A DNA stretch of 64,000 bases from Streptomyces tirandamycinicus (lineage in GTDB: Bacteria; Actinomycetota; Actinomycetes; Streptomycetales; Streptomycetaceae), in the NCBI RefSeq assembly GCF_003097515.1, contig NZ_CP029188.1:4227001-4291000 (forward strand), written 5' to 3'. Below are positions 7,469 to 15,861 of the stretch, one piece after another; positions within the stretch are counted from its first letter, which is position 1; every line of letters starts with the position of its first letter. The position numbers were made by a program, and so were the translations under genes. The notes below the pieces were generated by a model. It was not told where the DNA came from, did no database searches, and was given only the letters and a program-made list of their open reading frames with translations.

Positions 7469-8656
7469 ATGGACCTCGCCTTCGTCGAGAGCCCGGTCCA
7501 GCTGCTCAACGTCCTGGAGTGGGCACACGCGCCCGCCCCGGACGCGGTCCCCGCCCAGCCGGGACCGGACGCGGCCCGGGGCGGGAGGGCCCGCGGCGGC
7601 GAACCGACGGACGCGGCGCGCGGTGGCGAACCGACGGACGCGGTCCGCGGTGGCGAACCGACGGACGCGGTCCGCGGTGGCGAACCGACCGTCGCGGTCC
7701 GCGGCGGCGACCTGATGGTCGTCGTGCTCTCGCCCACCGACCCCATGTCCCGCGGGCAGCTCCGCCGGATGGCCGAGCTGGCGCGCGACGAGGGGATCAC
7801 GGTGCGCTGGCAGGAGGCCCGGGGCGGCGCGGACGCGGTCGTGCGGACCGTGCGCGCGCTGGGCCCCGAGCTGCGGCGGGCCGAGCGCATCGTCATCGGC
7901 GACCCGTTCTCCCGCTACGTGCAGCTCCTGCTCACCCTGGTGGGGACCAGGCGGCTGACGGTGGTCGACGACGGCACGGCGACCATGGAGTTCGTGGCGC
8001 AGCTGACGCGCGGCGAGCGGCTGGTGCGCTGGCACCGGCGCGGCCGCCGCGGCCCGCGCGAGCTGCTGCTCGCGCCGGTCTCGGCGGCCGCCCGGCGGCG
8101 GCTCACCCCGTCGGGCCGCCGCGAGGTGGAGCTCTTCACCGCGATGCCCGTGGAGGAGGCCCCGGAGGGCATCACCGTCACCGCGAACCGCTTCCGGTGG
8201 ACCCGCTCGCGGTTCGGCCCGCCGCTGCTCACCCGGGGCGCGGACCTGGTGGGGACCTCGCTCGTGGAGACCGGAGTGGTCGATCCCGAGCCGTATCTGG
8301 AGGCCGTCGGCTCGCTCGCCCGGGCGCACGGCGCCACCCGCTACTTCGCCCATCGCCGGGAGGGCACGGACAAGCTGCACCGGCTGGCCGCCGCCACCGG
8401 TCTGGAGATCGTCCGGCCCGATCTCCCGCTGGAGCTGATCGCCCGGCGCGGCCCGGTCGGACGTACGGTGCTGAGCTTCCCCTCCACCGTCGTGCACACC
8501 CTGCCGCTCGCGCTGGCGGGCACCGGTGTGACGGTGGCGGTGTGCGACATAGCGCCGGAGTGGCTGAGGGACACGGCGTCCCCCCGGGCCCAGGGCTTCC
8601 TGGCGGGGGTCACCGGAACGGCGCGGCATGTGCACCGGCTCTCGGCGCCCGCCTGA
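7469..8656 (+). CDS. second polysialyltransferase-like glycosyltransferase with 9-residue repeats
   Basis: A 395-residue protein starting MDLAFVESPVQLLNVLEWA, the opening typical of GT52/capsule sialyltransferase-like proteins. The landmarks resemble those of the gene at 981-2513: an acidic-Gly motif (VVDDGTAT), a His-Arg segment (AHRREGTDK, in the place of His-Pro) and a Ser/Thr motif (SFPSTVVHTL). Residues 41-80 are tandem RGGEPTDAV repeats inserted after the first helix. The ATG lies five bases after the neuB stop, so it is the last gene of the operon. Having two divergent transferases of this class suggests separate initiating and elongating steps; this is inference. Confidence 0.72.
   Translation: MDLAFVESPVQLLNVLEWAHAPAPDAVPAQPGPDAARGGRARGGEPTDAARGGEPTDAVRGGEPTDAVRGGEPTVAVRGGDLMVVVLSPTDPMSRGQLRRMAELARDEGITVRWQEARGGADAVVRTVRALGPELRRAERIVIGDPFSRYVQLLLTLVGTRRLTVVDDGTATMEFVAQLTRGERLVRWHRRGRRGPRELLLAPVSAAARRRLTPSGRREVELFTAMPVEEAPEGITVTANRFRWTRSRFGPPLLTRGADLVGTSLVETGVVDPEPYLEAVGSLARAHGATRYFAHRREGTDKLHRLAAATGLEIVRPDLPLELIARRGPVGRTVLSFPSTVVHTLPLALAGTGVTVAVCDIAPEWLRDTASPRAQGFLAGVTGTARHVHRLSAPA
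7592..7711 (+). repeat. 27-bp tandem repeat, four copies plus partial, in frame
   Basis: Four consecutive 27-bp units from 7592 encode RGGEPTDAA, RGGEPTDAV, RGGEPTDAV and RGGEPTVAV, followed by RGGD. Units two and three are identical in DNA sequence, indicating recent slippage or duplication. Confidence 0.9.
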
Positions 8657-9124
8657 GCCGCGGGGGACCAGGCAGACGGACCAGGGCCCGGGGCCGCGAG
8701 CGGCCCGGAGCGCCGGAGACGGTGGGGGTGGTCAGGAGACCGGCAGGACGGGCCCCGCAGCCCGGTCCGTCCGGACCGGGGCCGGGACCGGGGCCCCGCG
8801 CCGCCCACGGCTGACCGTACGGCGCACGGCGCCCGCGCGGGACGGGCTGCGGGGCGGGCCGGCCGGTGCGGAGGGGCCCGGTGGACGGGCCCGCCCGTCG
8901 TACGGACGTTCCCGCCGCCCGGCCCCGGGTACCCGTACGGGCGACGTACGGGCGACACGGACGAGACAGGAGGGCGGAGAGTCCATATCGTGGTCAGGAG
9001 CGGGTGAGCTTACCCACACCGAACGTCGGCCATGCGTCGTCAGACGCATTCTCTTCCCCCTATAGGGCTGAACTTTTGTTGATCTCGAGTTAGTTGGGCC
9101 TTGAAGGGGCCTACTCTTCAACGG
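8657..9124. other. 468-bp intergenic region with inverted repeats and a leaderless-type promoter
   Basis: No gene is seen. An inverted repeat at 8761-8780 (CCCGGTCCG, two-base centre, CGGACCGGG) may end transcription of the nonulosonate operon. Near the next gene, the sequence is A/T-richer and contains GGGT-N6-ACCC around 9003-9016, a perfect 7-bp inverted repeat ATGCGTC/GACGCAT (9032-9038 and 9043-9049), and TACTCT (9112-9117) seven bases before GTG 9125. These look like operator and promoter sites for the amidohydrolase gene. Confidence 0.5.
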
Positions 9125-10375
9125 GTGAACCAGTTGATGTCCCGCGAGCCCGACGCCGGCCTCCCCGGCGAAGCCGAGTTGCCCGGCGACCACGTTCTGC
9201 CCGGCACGCTGCCCGACGCCCTGCGCAACGAACTCATCGCCTTCCGCCGGGACTTGCACATGCACCCGGAACTGGGGAACCAGGAGTTCCGCACGACTGC
9301 CGCGATCAAGGCGCGGCTGGAGGCCGCCGGCCTGCACCCGCAGGTGCTCTCGACCGGCACCGGACTCGTGTGCGACGTGGGTACGGACCGGGTGCGGCCC
9401 ATGCTCGCGCTGCGCGCCGACATCGACGGCCTGCCGATCCCGGACACCAAGGTGGGAGTGCCGTACCGCTCGACCGTGCCGGACCGGGCCCATGCCTGCG
9501 GCCACGACGTGCACACCACGGTGGTCCTCGGCGCCGGGCTGGTCCTCGCCGACCTCGACCGGCAGGGGCTGCTGCCCCACCCGGTGCGGCTGATCTTCCA
9601 GCCCGCGGAGGAGGTGCTGCCGGGCGGCGCGGCCGACGCGATCGAGTCCGGGGTGCTGGACGGCGTGGGCCGGATCATCGCCGTGCACTGCGACCCCCGT
9701 GTGGACGCCGGCCGGATCGGGCTGCGCATCGGCCCGATCACCTCGGCGTGCGACCGGCTGGAGATCACCCTCGACGGGCCCGGCGGCCACACCGCCCGCC
9801 CGCATCTGACCACGGACCTGGTCACGGCCGCCGCCAAGATCGTCACCGAGGTCCCCGCGCTGCTGGCGCGCCGGGTCGACACCCGTTCCGGACTCGCCCT
9901 GACCTGGGGCCGCATCGAGTCCGGGCACGCCTGCAACGTGATCCCGCAGCACGCGGAGCTCGCAGGCACCGTCCGCTGCCTGGACCTGCCGGCCTGGCGG
10001 GAGGCCCCGGACCTGGTGCACGCGGCGGTCGACGAGATCGCGACCCTGCACCGGGCGAAGTCCCAGATCAACTACATCCGCGGGGTGCCGCCCGTGGTCA
10101 ACGACCCCGTGGTCGCCGAGCTGCTGCACGACGCCCACGCCGCGCGGCGCGGATCGCAGGCGATCGAGGACACCGAGCAGAGCCTCGGCGGCGAGGACTT
10201 CTCCTGGTACCTGGAACACGTCCCGGGCGCCATGGCCCGCCTGGGCGTCCGTGCCCCGGGGTCGGGCACCCGTCTCGACCTGCACCGGGGCGACTTCGAT
10301 GTGGACGAGGAGGCCATCCGTGTCGGCGTCGAACTCTTCACCGCGGCGGCGCTGCTTGACGAACACCGATCGTAA
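9125..10375 (+). CDS. M20-family amidohydrolase / metallopeptidase
   Basis: A 416-residue member of the N-acyl amino acid amidohydrolase group. Zinc-binding features are visible: RRDLHMHPELGNQE, LALRADIDGLPI, HACGHDVHTT (His-Asp-His), QPAEEVLPGG (catalytic Glu-Glu) and the late SLGGEDFSWYLE. The dimerisation-domain segment LDGPGGHTARPH is also present. GTG 9125 is chosen because TACTCT lies seven bases upstream, as in the other leaderless-type genes; ATG 9137 is the alternative. The substrate is unknown; family members hydrolyse N-acyl amino acids, indole-acetyl conjugates or similar. It is probably monocistronic. Confidence 0.8.
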   Translation: MNQLMSREPDAGLPGEAELPGDHVLPGTLPDALRNELIAFRRDLHMHPELGNQEFRTTAAIKARLEAAGLHPQVLSTGTGLVCDVGTDRVRPMLALRADIDGLPIPDTKVGVPYRSTVPDRAHACGHDVHTTVVLGAGLVLADLDRQGLLPHPVRLIFQPAEEVLPGGAADAIESGVLDGVGRIIAVHCDPRVDAGRIGLRIGPITSACDRLEITLDGPGGHTARPHLTTDLVTAAAKIVTEVPALLARRVDTRSGLALTWGRIESGHACNVIPQHAELAGTVRCLDLPAWREAPDLVHAAVDEIATLHRAKSQINYIRGVPPVVNDPVVAELLHDAHAARRGSQAIEDTEQSLGGEDFSWYLEHVPGAMARLGVRAPGSGTRLDLHRGDFDVDEEAIRVGVELFTAAALLDEHRS

Positions 10376-10436
10376 CCGGACAGTTCACCTTGTGTTCGCC
10401 GAACGCGACGATCCGATAACGGCTGTCGAACACGTC

Positions 10437-10464
10437 TTTACCTGACATCTACGCGCGTTACGAT
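10437..10464 (+). promoter_or_regulatory. promoter of the nucleoside-binding lipoprotein with embedded CTACGCGCGT operator
   Basis: A -35 element TTTACC (10437-10442) and a -10 element TACGAT (10459-10464) are separated by 16 bp. The 12-mer CTACGCGCGTTA (10449-10460) fills the spacer and matches the palindrome CTACGCGCGTAG in the first ten bases; the last two bases overlap the -10 element. Binding there would block RNA polymerase. Confidence 0.6.
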
Positions 10465-10522
10465 CGCCGCAAAACCAGCGCCGGAAGTGGCGCTTTCGGT
10501 CAGGTTTATAAGGAGCTCCTCA

Positions 10523-11569
10523 GTGCGCCGGATCACCAGGATCGCCACCGTGGGCATAGCGTCCGCGGCTCTCGCGCTGTCCGCCACCGCGTGTGGCGGC
10601 AAGACCTCGTCCGAGGCCGGCTCGGACGGTGGTACCAAGGCGGCCATCGCCTACGACATCGGCGGCCGCGGCGACCAGTCGTTCAACGACGCCGCCTACG
10701 CGGGCCTCGCCAAGGCCGAGAAGGAGCTCGGTGTCAAGGGCACCGAGGCCGAGCCCAGCGAGGGCGAGGCGGACCCGGACAAGGTCCAGCGCCTCACGTC
10801 GCTGGCCCGCGCCGGGAACAACCCGGTGATCGGCGTCGGCTTCGCCTACGCTCCGGCCATCGCCGAGGTCGCTCCGAAGTTCCCGGACACCACCTTCGGT
10901 CTCATCGACGACACCTCCAAGACCGGCAAGAACATCGCCAACCTGGTCTTCAACGAGGAGCAGGGCTCCTACCTGGCCGGTGTCGCCGCCGCCAAGGTGA
11001 CGAAGTCCAACACCGTCGGCTTCATCGGCGGCGTCGAGACCCCGCTGATCAAGAAGTTCGAGGCGGGCTACGTCCAGGGCGTCAAGGACACCAACAAGAA
11101 CGTCAACGTCAAGGTCCAATACCTGACCCAGCCGCCGGACTTCGGTGGCTTCTCGAAGCCGGACCTCGGCAAGGCCGCGGCGGAGGGCCAGCTCGACGCC
11201 GGCGCCGACGTGATCTACGCCGCCGCCGGTCTCGCGGGCTCCGGCTCGATCGAGGCGGCCGCCAAGGCCAAGAAGTGGGCCATCGGCGTCGACTCGGACC
11301 AGTACAACCAGCAGGGCCTGGCCGCGTACAAGGAGTCCATCCTCACCTCGGTGACGAAGGACGTCTCGGACGCCGTCTTCAACCTCATCAAGTCGGTCAA
11401 GGACGGCAAGCCGCAGTCCGGTGAGATCCGCTACGGCCTGGACAAGGACGGCGTGGGCCTGGCCACCTCCAACCCGGCCTTCACCAAGATGGCCGACGTC
11501 ACCGCCGCGGTCGAGAAGGCCAAGGCCGACATCATCGCCGGCAAGATCGAGGTCAAGACCGCTCCGTAA
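10523..11569 (+). CDS. BMP/PnrA-family nucleoside-binding lipoprotein
   Basis: A 348-residue lipoprotein. The N-terminus is basic (VRRITRI), followed by a hydrophobic core and a lipobox ending SATAC at residue 22-23. The mature part matches basic membrane protein/PnrA substrate-binding proteins: AIAYDIGGRGDQSFNDAA, VIGVGFAYAPAI, FNEEQGSYLAGVAAA, GFIGGVETPLIKKFEAGY, and AIGVDSDQYNQQ. RBS AAGGAG precedes GTG 10523. It is the extracellular binding component for the ABC importer that follows, and a strong hairpin separates the two. Family members bind purine or pyrimidine nucleosides, which agrees with cytidine deaminase and thymidine phosphorylase downstream. Confidence 0.9.
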   Translation: MRRITRIATVGIASAALALSATACGGKTSSEAGSDGGTKAAIAYDIGGRGDQSFNDAAYAGLAKAEKELGVKGTEAEPSEGEADPDKVQRLTSLARAGNNPVIGVGFAYAPAIAEVAPKFPDTTFGLIDDTSKTGKNIANLVFNEEQGSYLAGVAAAKVTKSNTVGFIGGVETPLIKKFEAGYVQGVKDTNKNVNVKVQYLTQPPDFGGFSKPDLGKAAAEGQLDAGADVIYAAAGLAGSGSIEAAAKAKKWAIGVDSDQYNQQGLAAYKESILTSVTKDVSDAVFNLIKSVKDGKPQSGEIRYGLDKDGVGLATSNPAFTKMADVTAAVEKAKADIIAGKIEVKTAP

Positions 11570-11595
11570 CCGAGCGGCCCGATCCGATGGTCCCC

Positions 11596-11633
11596 GGGTC
11601 CGGAAGGGCAGCGCGAGCCGCCCTTCCGGACCC
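11596..11633 (+). terminator. 14-bp hairpin after the lipoprotein gene
   Basis: GGGTCCGGAAGGGC (11596-11609) pairs perfectly with GCCCTTCCGGACCC (11620-11633) around a ten-base loop. There is no T-run, as is usual for streptomycete terminators. It would give higher expression of the lipoprotein than of the membrane components. Confidence 0.75.
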
Positions 11634-11674
11634 CGGGCCGGGTTCTGGCCATCGGTTTTCGCTATTCGATATCG

Positions 11675-11686
11675 CTACGCGCGTAG
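11675..11686. promoter_or_regulatory. palindromic operator CTACGCGCGTAG upstream of the nucleoside ABC importer operon
   Basis: A perfect 12-bp palindrome 107 bases before the proposed start of the ATPase gene. The same sequence precedes add, deoC and the purine nucleoside phosphorylase gene. Confidence 0.7.
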
Positions 11687-11793
11687 AGCCCCTGTGGGCG
11701 CGGTAACTTCGCCCCACTCCCTGCCCGCGACACCCTCGTGGCGTCCGCCCTGCCCACTGCTTCTCGCTCCTTCCCCGCCAAGGAGAGTGCGTC

Positions 11794-13362
11794 ATCAACG
11801 CGTCCAGTCCGTCAACGCCGCCGGCTGTAGAACTGCGCGGCATCACCAAGCGCTTCCCCGGCGTCGTCGCCAACCACGACATCGACATCACCATCGGCAA
11901 GGGCACGGTCCACGCCCTCGTCGGTGAGAACGGTGCCGGCAAGTCGACCCTGATGAAGATCCTCTACGGCATGCAGAAGCCGGACGAGGGGACCATCACG
12001 ATCGACGGCAGGCAGGTCGGCTTCCACAGCCCGGCCGATGCCATCGCGGCCGGTATCGGCATGGTCCACCAGCACTTCATGCTGGCGGACAACCTCACCG
12101 TGCTCGAGAACGTCGTACTCGGCGGCGAGAAGCTGTACGGGATCGGGGCGAAGGCCCGCAACAAGATCAAGGAGATCTCCGACGCGTACGGGCTGAACAT
12201 CCGCCCGGACGTCCTCGTCGAGCAGCTCGGCGTCGCCGACCGCCAGCGCGTCGAGATCCTCAAGGTGCTCTACCGGGGCGCCCGCACCCTCATCCTCGAC
12301 GAGCCGACCGCGGTGCTGGTCCCGCAGGAGGTCGACGCGCTCTTCGACAACCTCCGCGAGCTCAAGGCCGAGGGCCTGACCGTCATCTTCATCTCCCACA
12401 AGCTGGGCGAGGTGCTCTCGGTCGCCGACGAGATCACCGTCATCCGCCGCGGCACCACCGTCGGCACCGCCGACCCGCGTACCACCACCCCCAAGCAGCT
12501 CGCCGAGCTGATGGTGGGCAGCGAGCTGCCCTCGCCGGAGACCCGCGAGTCGACCGTGACCGACGTGCCGATGCTGGACGTCGACGGGCTGCGGCTGACC
12601 GCGACCGACCCCGACGGCGTCGTCCGCGAGGTCCTCGACGGCATCACCCTCACCATCCACAAGGGCGAGGTCATGGGCATCGCCGGTGTCGAGGGCAACG
12701 GCCAGACCGAGCTCATCGAGGCGCTGATGGGCATGCGCGACCCCGACGGCGGCGTCATCACCCTCGACGGGACGGACATCTCGCACGCCCCGACCCGCAA
12801 GCGCCGCGAGGACGGCATCGGGTACATCCCCGAGGACCGCCACCGCCACGGCCTGCTGCTCGAATCGCCGCTCTGGGAGAACCGCATCCTCGGCCACGTC
12901 ACCGAGCGGCCCAACAGCGTCAAGGGCCTGCTCGACCTCAAGGCGGCCCGCAAGGACACCGAGCGGATCGTCCGCGAGTACGACGTCCGCACCCCCGGCA
13001 TCGAGGTCACGGCCGCGTCCCTGTCCGGCGGCAACCAGCAGAAGCTGATCGTCGGCCGCGAGATGAGCCACCACCCCAAGCTGCTGATCGCCGCCCACCC
13101 CACCCGGGGCGTGGACGTCGGCGCGCAGGCGCAGATCTGGGACCAGATCCGCGAGGCGCGGCGGGAGGGCCTGGCGGTGCTGCTGATCTCCGCCGACCTG
13201 GACGAGCTCATCGGGCTCTCCGACACCCTGCGGGTGATGTACCGCGGCCGGCTGGTCGCGGACGCCGACCCCGCCACGATCACCCCCGAGGAGCTGGGCT
13301 CGGCCATGACCGGCGCCGCCACCGGCCACCTCGAGCACAACGAGAACGGTGAGGGCCGATGA
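11794..13362 (+). CDS. nucleoside ABC importer ATPase (two nucleotide-binding domains)
   Basis: A 522-residue double ATPase of the ribose/BMP-type importer class. First domain: Walker A GENGAGKST (about residues 44-52) and Walker B LILDEPTAVL. Second domain: degenerate Walker A GVEGNGQTE, signature LSGGNQQK, and a Walker B followed by AHPTRGVD, so the second site lacks the catalytic Glu, as is common in this family. No ATG, GTG or TTG precedes the first Walker A in frame; coding similarity reaches back to ATC 11794 (reading INASSPS if decoded normally), which is eight bases after AAGGAG. An ATC start or a small sequence error are the options. The stop overlaps the permease start (ATGA). Confidence 0.87.
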   Translation: MNASSPSTPPAVELRGITKRFPGVVANHDIDITIGKGTVHALVGENGAGKSTLMKILYGMQKPDEGTITIDGRQVGFHSPADAIAAGIGMVHQHFMLADNLTVLENVVLGGEKLYGIGAKARNKIKEISDAYGLNIRPDVLVEQLGVADRQRVEILKVLYRGARTLILDEPTAVLVPQEVDALFDNLRELKAEGLTVIFISHKLGEVLSVADEITVIRRGTTVGTADPRTTTPKQLAELMVGSELPSPETRESTVTDVPMLDVDGLRLTATDPDGVVREVLDGITLTIHKGEVMGIAGVEGNGQTELIEALMGMRDPDGGVITLDGTDISHAPTRKRREDGIGYIPEDRHRHGLLLESPLWENRILGHVTERPNSVKGLLDLKAARKDTERIVREYDVRTPGIEVTAASLSGGNQQKLIVGREMSHHPKLLIAAHPTRGVDVGAQAQIWDQIREARREGLAVLLISADLDELIGLSDTLRVMYRGRLVADADPATITPEELGSAMTGAATGHLEHNENGEGR

Positions 13363-14468
13363 AGAAGTTCGACAAGGACCGGCTGCTCCTCGGCATCGCC
13401 GGCCCGGGCCTCGCCCTGGTCGTGGCGTTCCTGCTCACCTCCGTGGTGCTGCTCGTCTCGGACCGCGACCCGATCGAGCCGTACCGGCTGATGTTCCAGA
13501 CGGCCGAGTTCACGGACGTCCAGGTCAACATCCTCAACCAGGCCGGCACGTACTACCTCGCCGCGCTCGCCGTGGCCGTCGGCTTCCGGATGAACCTGTT
13601 CAACATCGGTGTGGACGGCCAGTACCGCCTCGCCGTGATGCTCGCCGCCGTGGTCGGCGCGTCCGTCGAACTGCCCGGCCCGCTGCACATCCTGCTGATC
13701 GTGATCGTCGCCATGCTGGTCGGGGCGCTCTGGGCCGGTATCGCCGGAATCCTGAAGACCACCCGCGGGGTCAGCGAGGTCGTCTCCACGATCATGCTCA
13801 ACGCGATCGCCACCAGCCTGATCGCCTGGATGATCCTCCCCGCCAACCTCGGCGAGCAGCTGCCCGGCTCGAACGACCTGACCACCGGCGAGATCGCCGA
13901 GTCCGGCTGGTTCCCGGGCCTGGCGATGGAGGGCGGGACCGTCTACGGCTTCACCCTCGTGGCCTTCGCCCTCGGCATCGTCTACTGGTTCGTGCTCAAC
14001 CGCACCCGCTTCGGCTTCGACCTGCGCGCGACCGGTGCCAGCGAGTCCGCGGCCCAGGCGAGCGGTGTCGACTCCAAGAAGATGATCCTCACCGCCATGC
14101 TGATCTCGGGCGCGATGGCCGGTCTCGTCGGTATGCCGCTGCTGCTGGGCCAGACCCACACGTACAGCCTGAGCTTCCCGGCCGGCGTCGGCTTCACCGG
14201 CATCACCATCGCCCTGCTGGGCCGCAACAACCCGATCGGCATCTTCTTCGCCGCGCTCCTCATCTCCTTCATCGAGAAGACCTCGGCCGACCTGGACCAG
14301 TTCGGTTACGAGAAGGAGATCGCGACGATCATGCAGGGACTCATCGTGATCTCGGTCGTCGTGTCCTACGAACTGGTCCGCCAGTACGGGCTCCGCCGCC
14401 AGCAGCAGAAGGTCGGCGAGGAACTCGCCGCCCAGGCCCGCAGGAACAAGGAAGAGGTTGCGCTGTGA
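13359..14468 (+). CDS. nucleoside ABC importer permease 1
   Basis: A 369-residue membrane protein of the BPD_transp_2 family (BMP/ribose-type). Hydrophobic segments begin at about residue 10 (ALVVAFLLTSVVLLV) and recur through to about residue 345. Family motifs include NILNQAGTYYLAALAVAVGFRMNLFNIGVDGQ (two pieces of the conserved core), GVSEVVSTIMLN, and LRATGASESAAQASGVD. ATG 13359 overlaps the ATPase stop by four bases. It pairs with the second permease to form the membrane channel. The C-terminal tail is basic and Gln-rich (RRQQQKVGEE). Confidence 0.9.
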   Translation: MKKFDKDRLLLGIAGPGLALVVAFLLTSVVLLVSDRDPIEPYRLMFQTAEFTDVQVNILNQAGTYYLAALAVAVGFRMNLFNIGVDGQYRLAVMLAAVVGASVELPGPLHILLIVIVAMLVGALWAGIAGILKTTRGVSEVVSTIMLNAIATSLIAWMILPANLGEQLPGSNDLTTGEIAESGWFPGLAMEGGTVYGFTLVAFALGIVYWFVLNRTRFGFDLRATGASESAAQASGVDSKKMILTAMLISGAMAGLVGMPLLLGQTHTYSLSFPAGVGFTGITIALLGRNNPIGIFFAALLISFIEKTSADLDQFGYEKEIATIMQGLIVISVVVSYELVRQYGLRRQQQKVGEELAAQARRNKEEVAL

Positions 14469-14593
14469 GTGACGCGCGCGCGGCCGGCGGGCCGCAGACG
14501 ACGACGAAGGCCGCGGCGCTGCGCCGCGGGAGCGGAGAACGGGTCACCACCCAGGCGCCGGCGCCGGGGGAGAACGAAATGAGGACGGCATGA
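14465..14593 (+). CDS. possible 42-residue coupled small ORF between the two permeases
   Basis: GTG 14465 overlaps the first permease stop (GTGA) and the TGA ending this frame overlaps the second permease ATG 14590 (ATGA). The 42-residue product (VSDARAAGGPQTTTKAA...) is hydrophilic and Thr/Ala-rich, with no recognisable domain. Function could be purely translational coupling across the 121-bp gap, or it may be a relic of an extended N-terminus of the second permease. Whether the peptide is stable cannot be told from sequence. Confidence 0.4.
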   Translation: MSDARAAGGPQTTTKAAALRRGSGERVTTQAPAPGENEMRTA

Positions 14594-15861
14594 GCGAGTC
14601 CACGAGCACGGTCTCGATGACGAGCACCGCGCCCCGGAAGGGCGGTGGACGCCCCACGCTGTCGCTGCCCGTCATCCTGCTGGTCATCGCGGCCGGTCTC
14701 GCGCTGTTCTCGCTGGTCCGCGTGATCAGCGGAGCCAACGACCTGACCTCGGTCGGCCAGGTCTCCGGAGCCCTCCAGCTGGCCGTCCCGATCGGCCTCG
14801 CCGGACTCGGCGGCCTGTGGGCCGAACGGGCCGGTGTGATCAACATCGGCCTCGAAGGCATGATGATCATGGGCACCTGGTTCGGTGCCTGGGCCGGGTT
14901 CCAGTGGGGCCCCTGGACCGGCGTCCTGATGGGCGTCGTCGGCGGCGCGCTCGGCGGCCTGCTGCACGCGATCATGACGGTGACGTTCAACGTGAACCAC
15001 ATCGTCTCCGGTGTGGCCATCAACATCCTCGCCGTCGGCGTCACCCGCTACCTGTCGAACTTCACCTTCGCCGAGGAGCCCGGCGGCTCCTCGAAGCAGT
15101 CCCCGCGCATCGACCAGATCCCCGAGATCACCATTCCCGGGCTCTCGGAGGCCCTGGCGGACCTCCAGGCCAAGCACTGGTTCTTCGTCTCCGACCTGGC
15201 GGGCGTGCTCGGCGGCCTGGTCACCGACCTCTCCCTGCTGACGGTCATCGCGCTGCTGCTGGTGCCCGCCACCTGGTGGATCCTCTGGCGCACCGGCTTC
15301 GGCCTGCGGCTGAGGTCCTGCGGTGAGAACCCCGTCGCCGCCGAAACCCTCGGCGTCAACGTCTACAAGTACAAGTACATCGCCGTGATCGCCTCCGGCG
15401 CGCTGGCCGGACTCGGCGGCGCCTTCCTCGTGATCGTCTCCACCGGCATCTACCAGGAGGGCCAGACCGGCGGCCGCGGCTACATCGGTCTCGCCGCGAT
15501 GATCTTCGGCAACTGGATGCCGGGAGGAATGGCACTCGGCGCCGGGCTGTTCGGCTTCACCGACAGCCTCAAGCTGCGCGGCGGCGCGGAGAACGTCCAC
15601 GCCATGCTCCTGCTGCTGGCGATCCTGCTGGTGCTGGCCTTCGCCTGGCAGCTGTACAAGAAGAAGTACTGGCAGGGCGCGATCTCCCTCGCCGTCGCCG
15701 GCATGCTCTTCGCCTGGTACGGGCTCACCGACGCGCTGCCCAGCCAGTTCGTGGACGCCGCCCCCTATGTCACCACCCTCCTGGTGCTCGCGCTGTCGGC
15801 GCAGCGCCTGCGGCCGCCGAAGGCCGACGGCCAGCCGTACAAGAAGGGGCAGGGCAAGTGA
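14590..15861 (+). CDS. nucleoside ABC importer permease 2
   Basis: A 423-residue multi-pass protein of the same permease family. Core motifs: VPIGLAGLGGLWAERAGVINIGLEG, FNVNHIVSGVAINILAVG, LRSCGENPVAAETLGVNV, and GRGYIGLAAMIFGNWMP. It is longer at the C-terminus than permease 1, with further hydrophobic segments near residues 340-410 and a Lys-rich end. The downstream cytidine deaminase GTG overlaps its stop (GTGA). Together the lipoprotein, the double ATPase and two permeases form a complete nucleoside importer. Confidence 0.9.
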   Translation: MSESTSTVSMTSTAPRKGGGRPTLSLPVILLVIAAGLALFSLVRVISGANDLTSVGQVSGALQLAVPIGLAGLGGLWAERAGVINIGLEGMMIMGTWFGAWAGFQWGPWTGVLMGVVGGALGGLLHAIMTVTFNVNHIVSGVAINILAVGVTRYLSNFTFAEEPGGSSKQSPRIDQIPEITIPGLSEALADLQAKHWFFVSDLAGVLGGLVTDLSLLTVIALLLVPATWWILWRTGFGLRLRSCGENPVAAETLGVNVYKYKYIAVIASGALAGLGGAFLVIVSTGIYQEGQTGGRGYIGLAAMIFGNWMPGGMALGAGLFGFTDSLKLRGGAENVHAMLLLLAILLVLAFAWQLYKKKYWQGAISLAVAGMLFAWYGLTDALPSQFVDAAPYVTTLLVLALSAQRLRPPKADGQPYKKGQGK

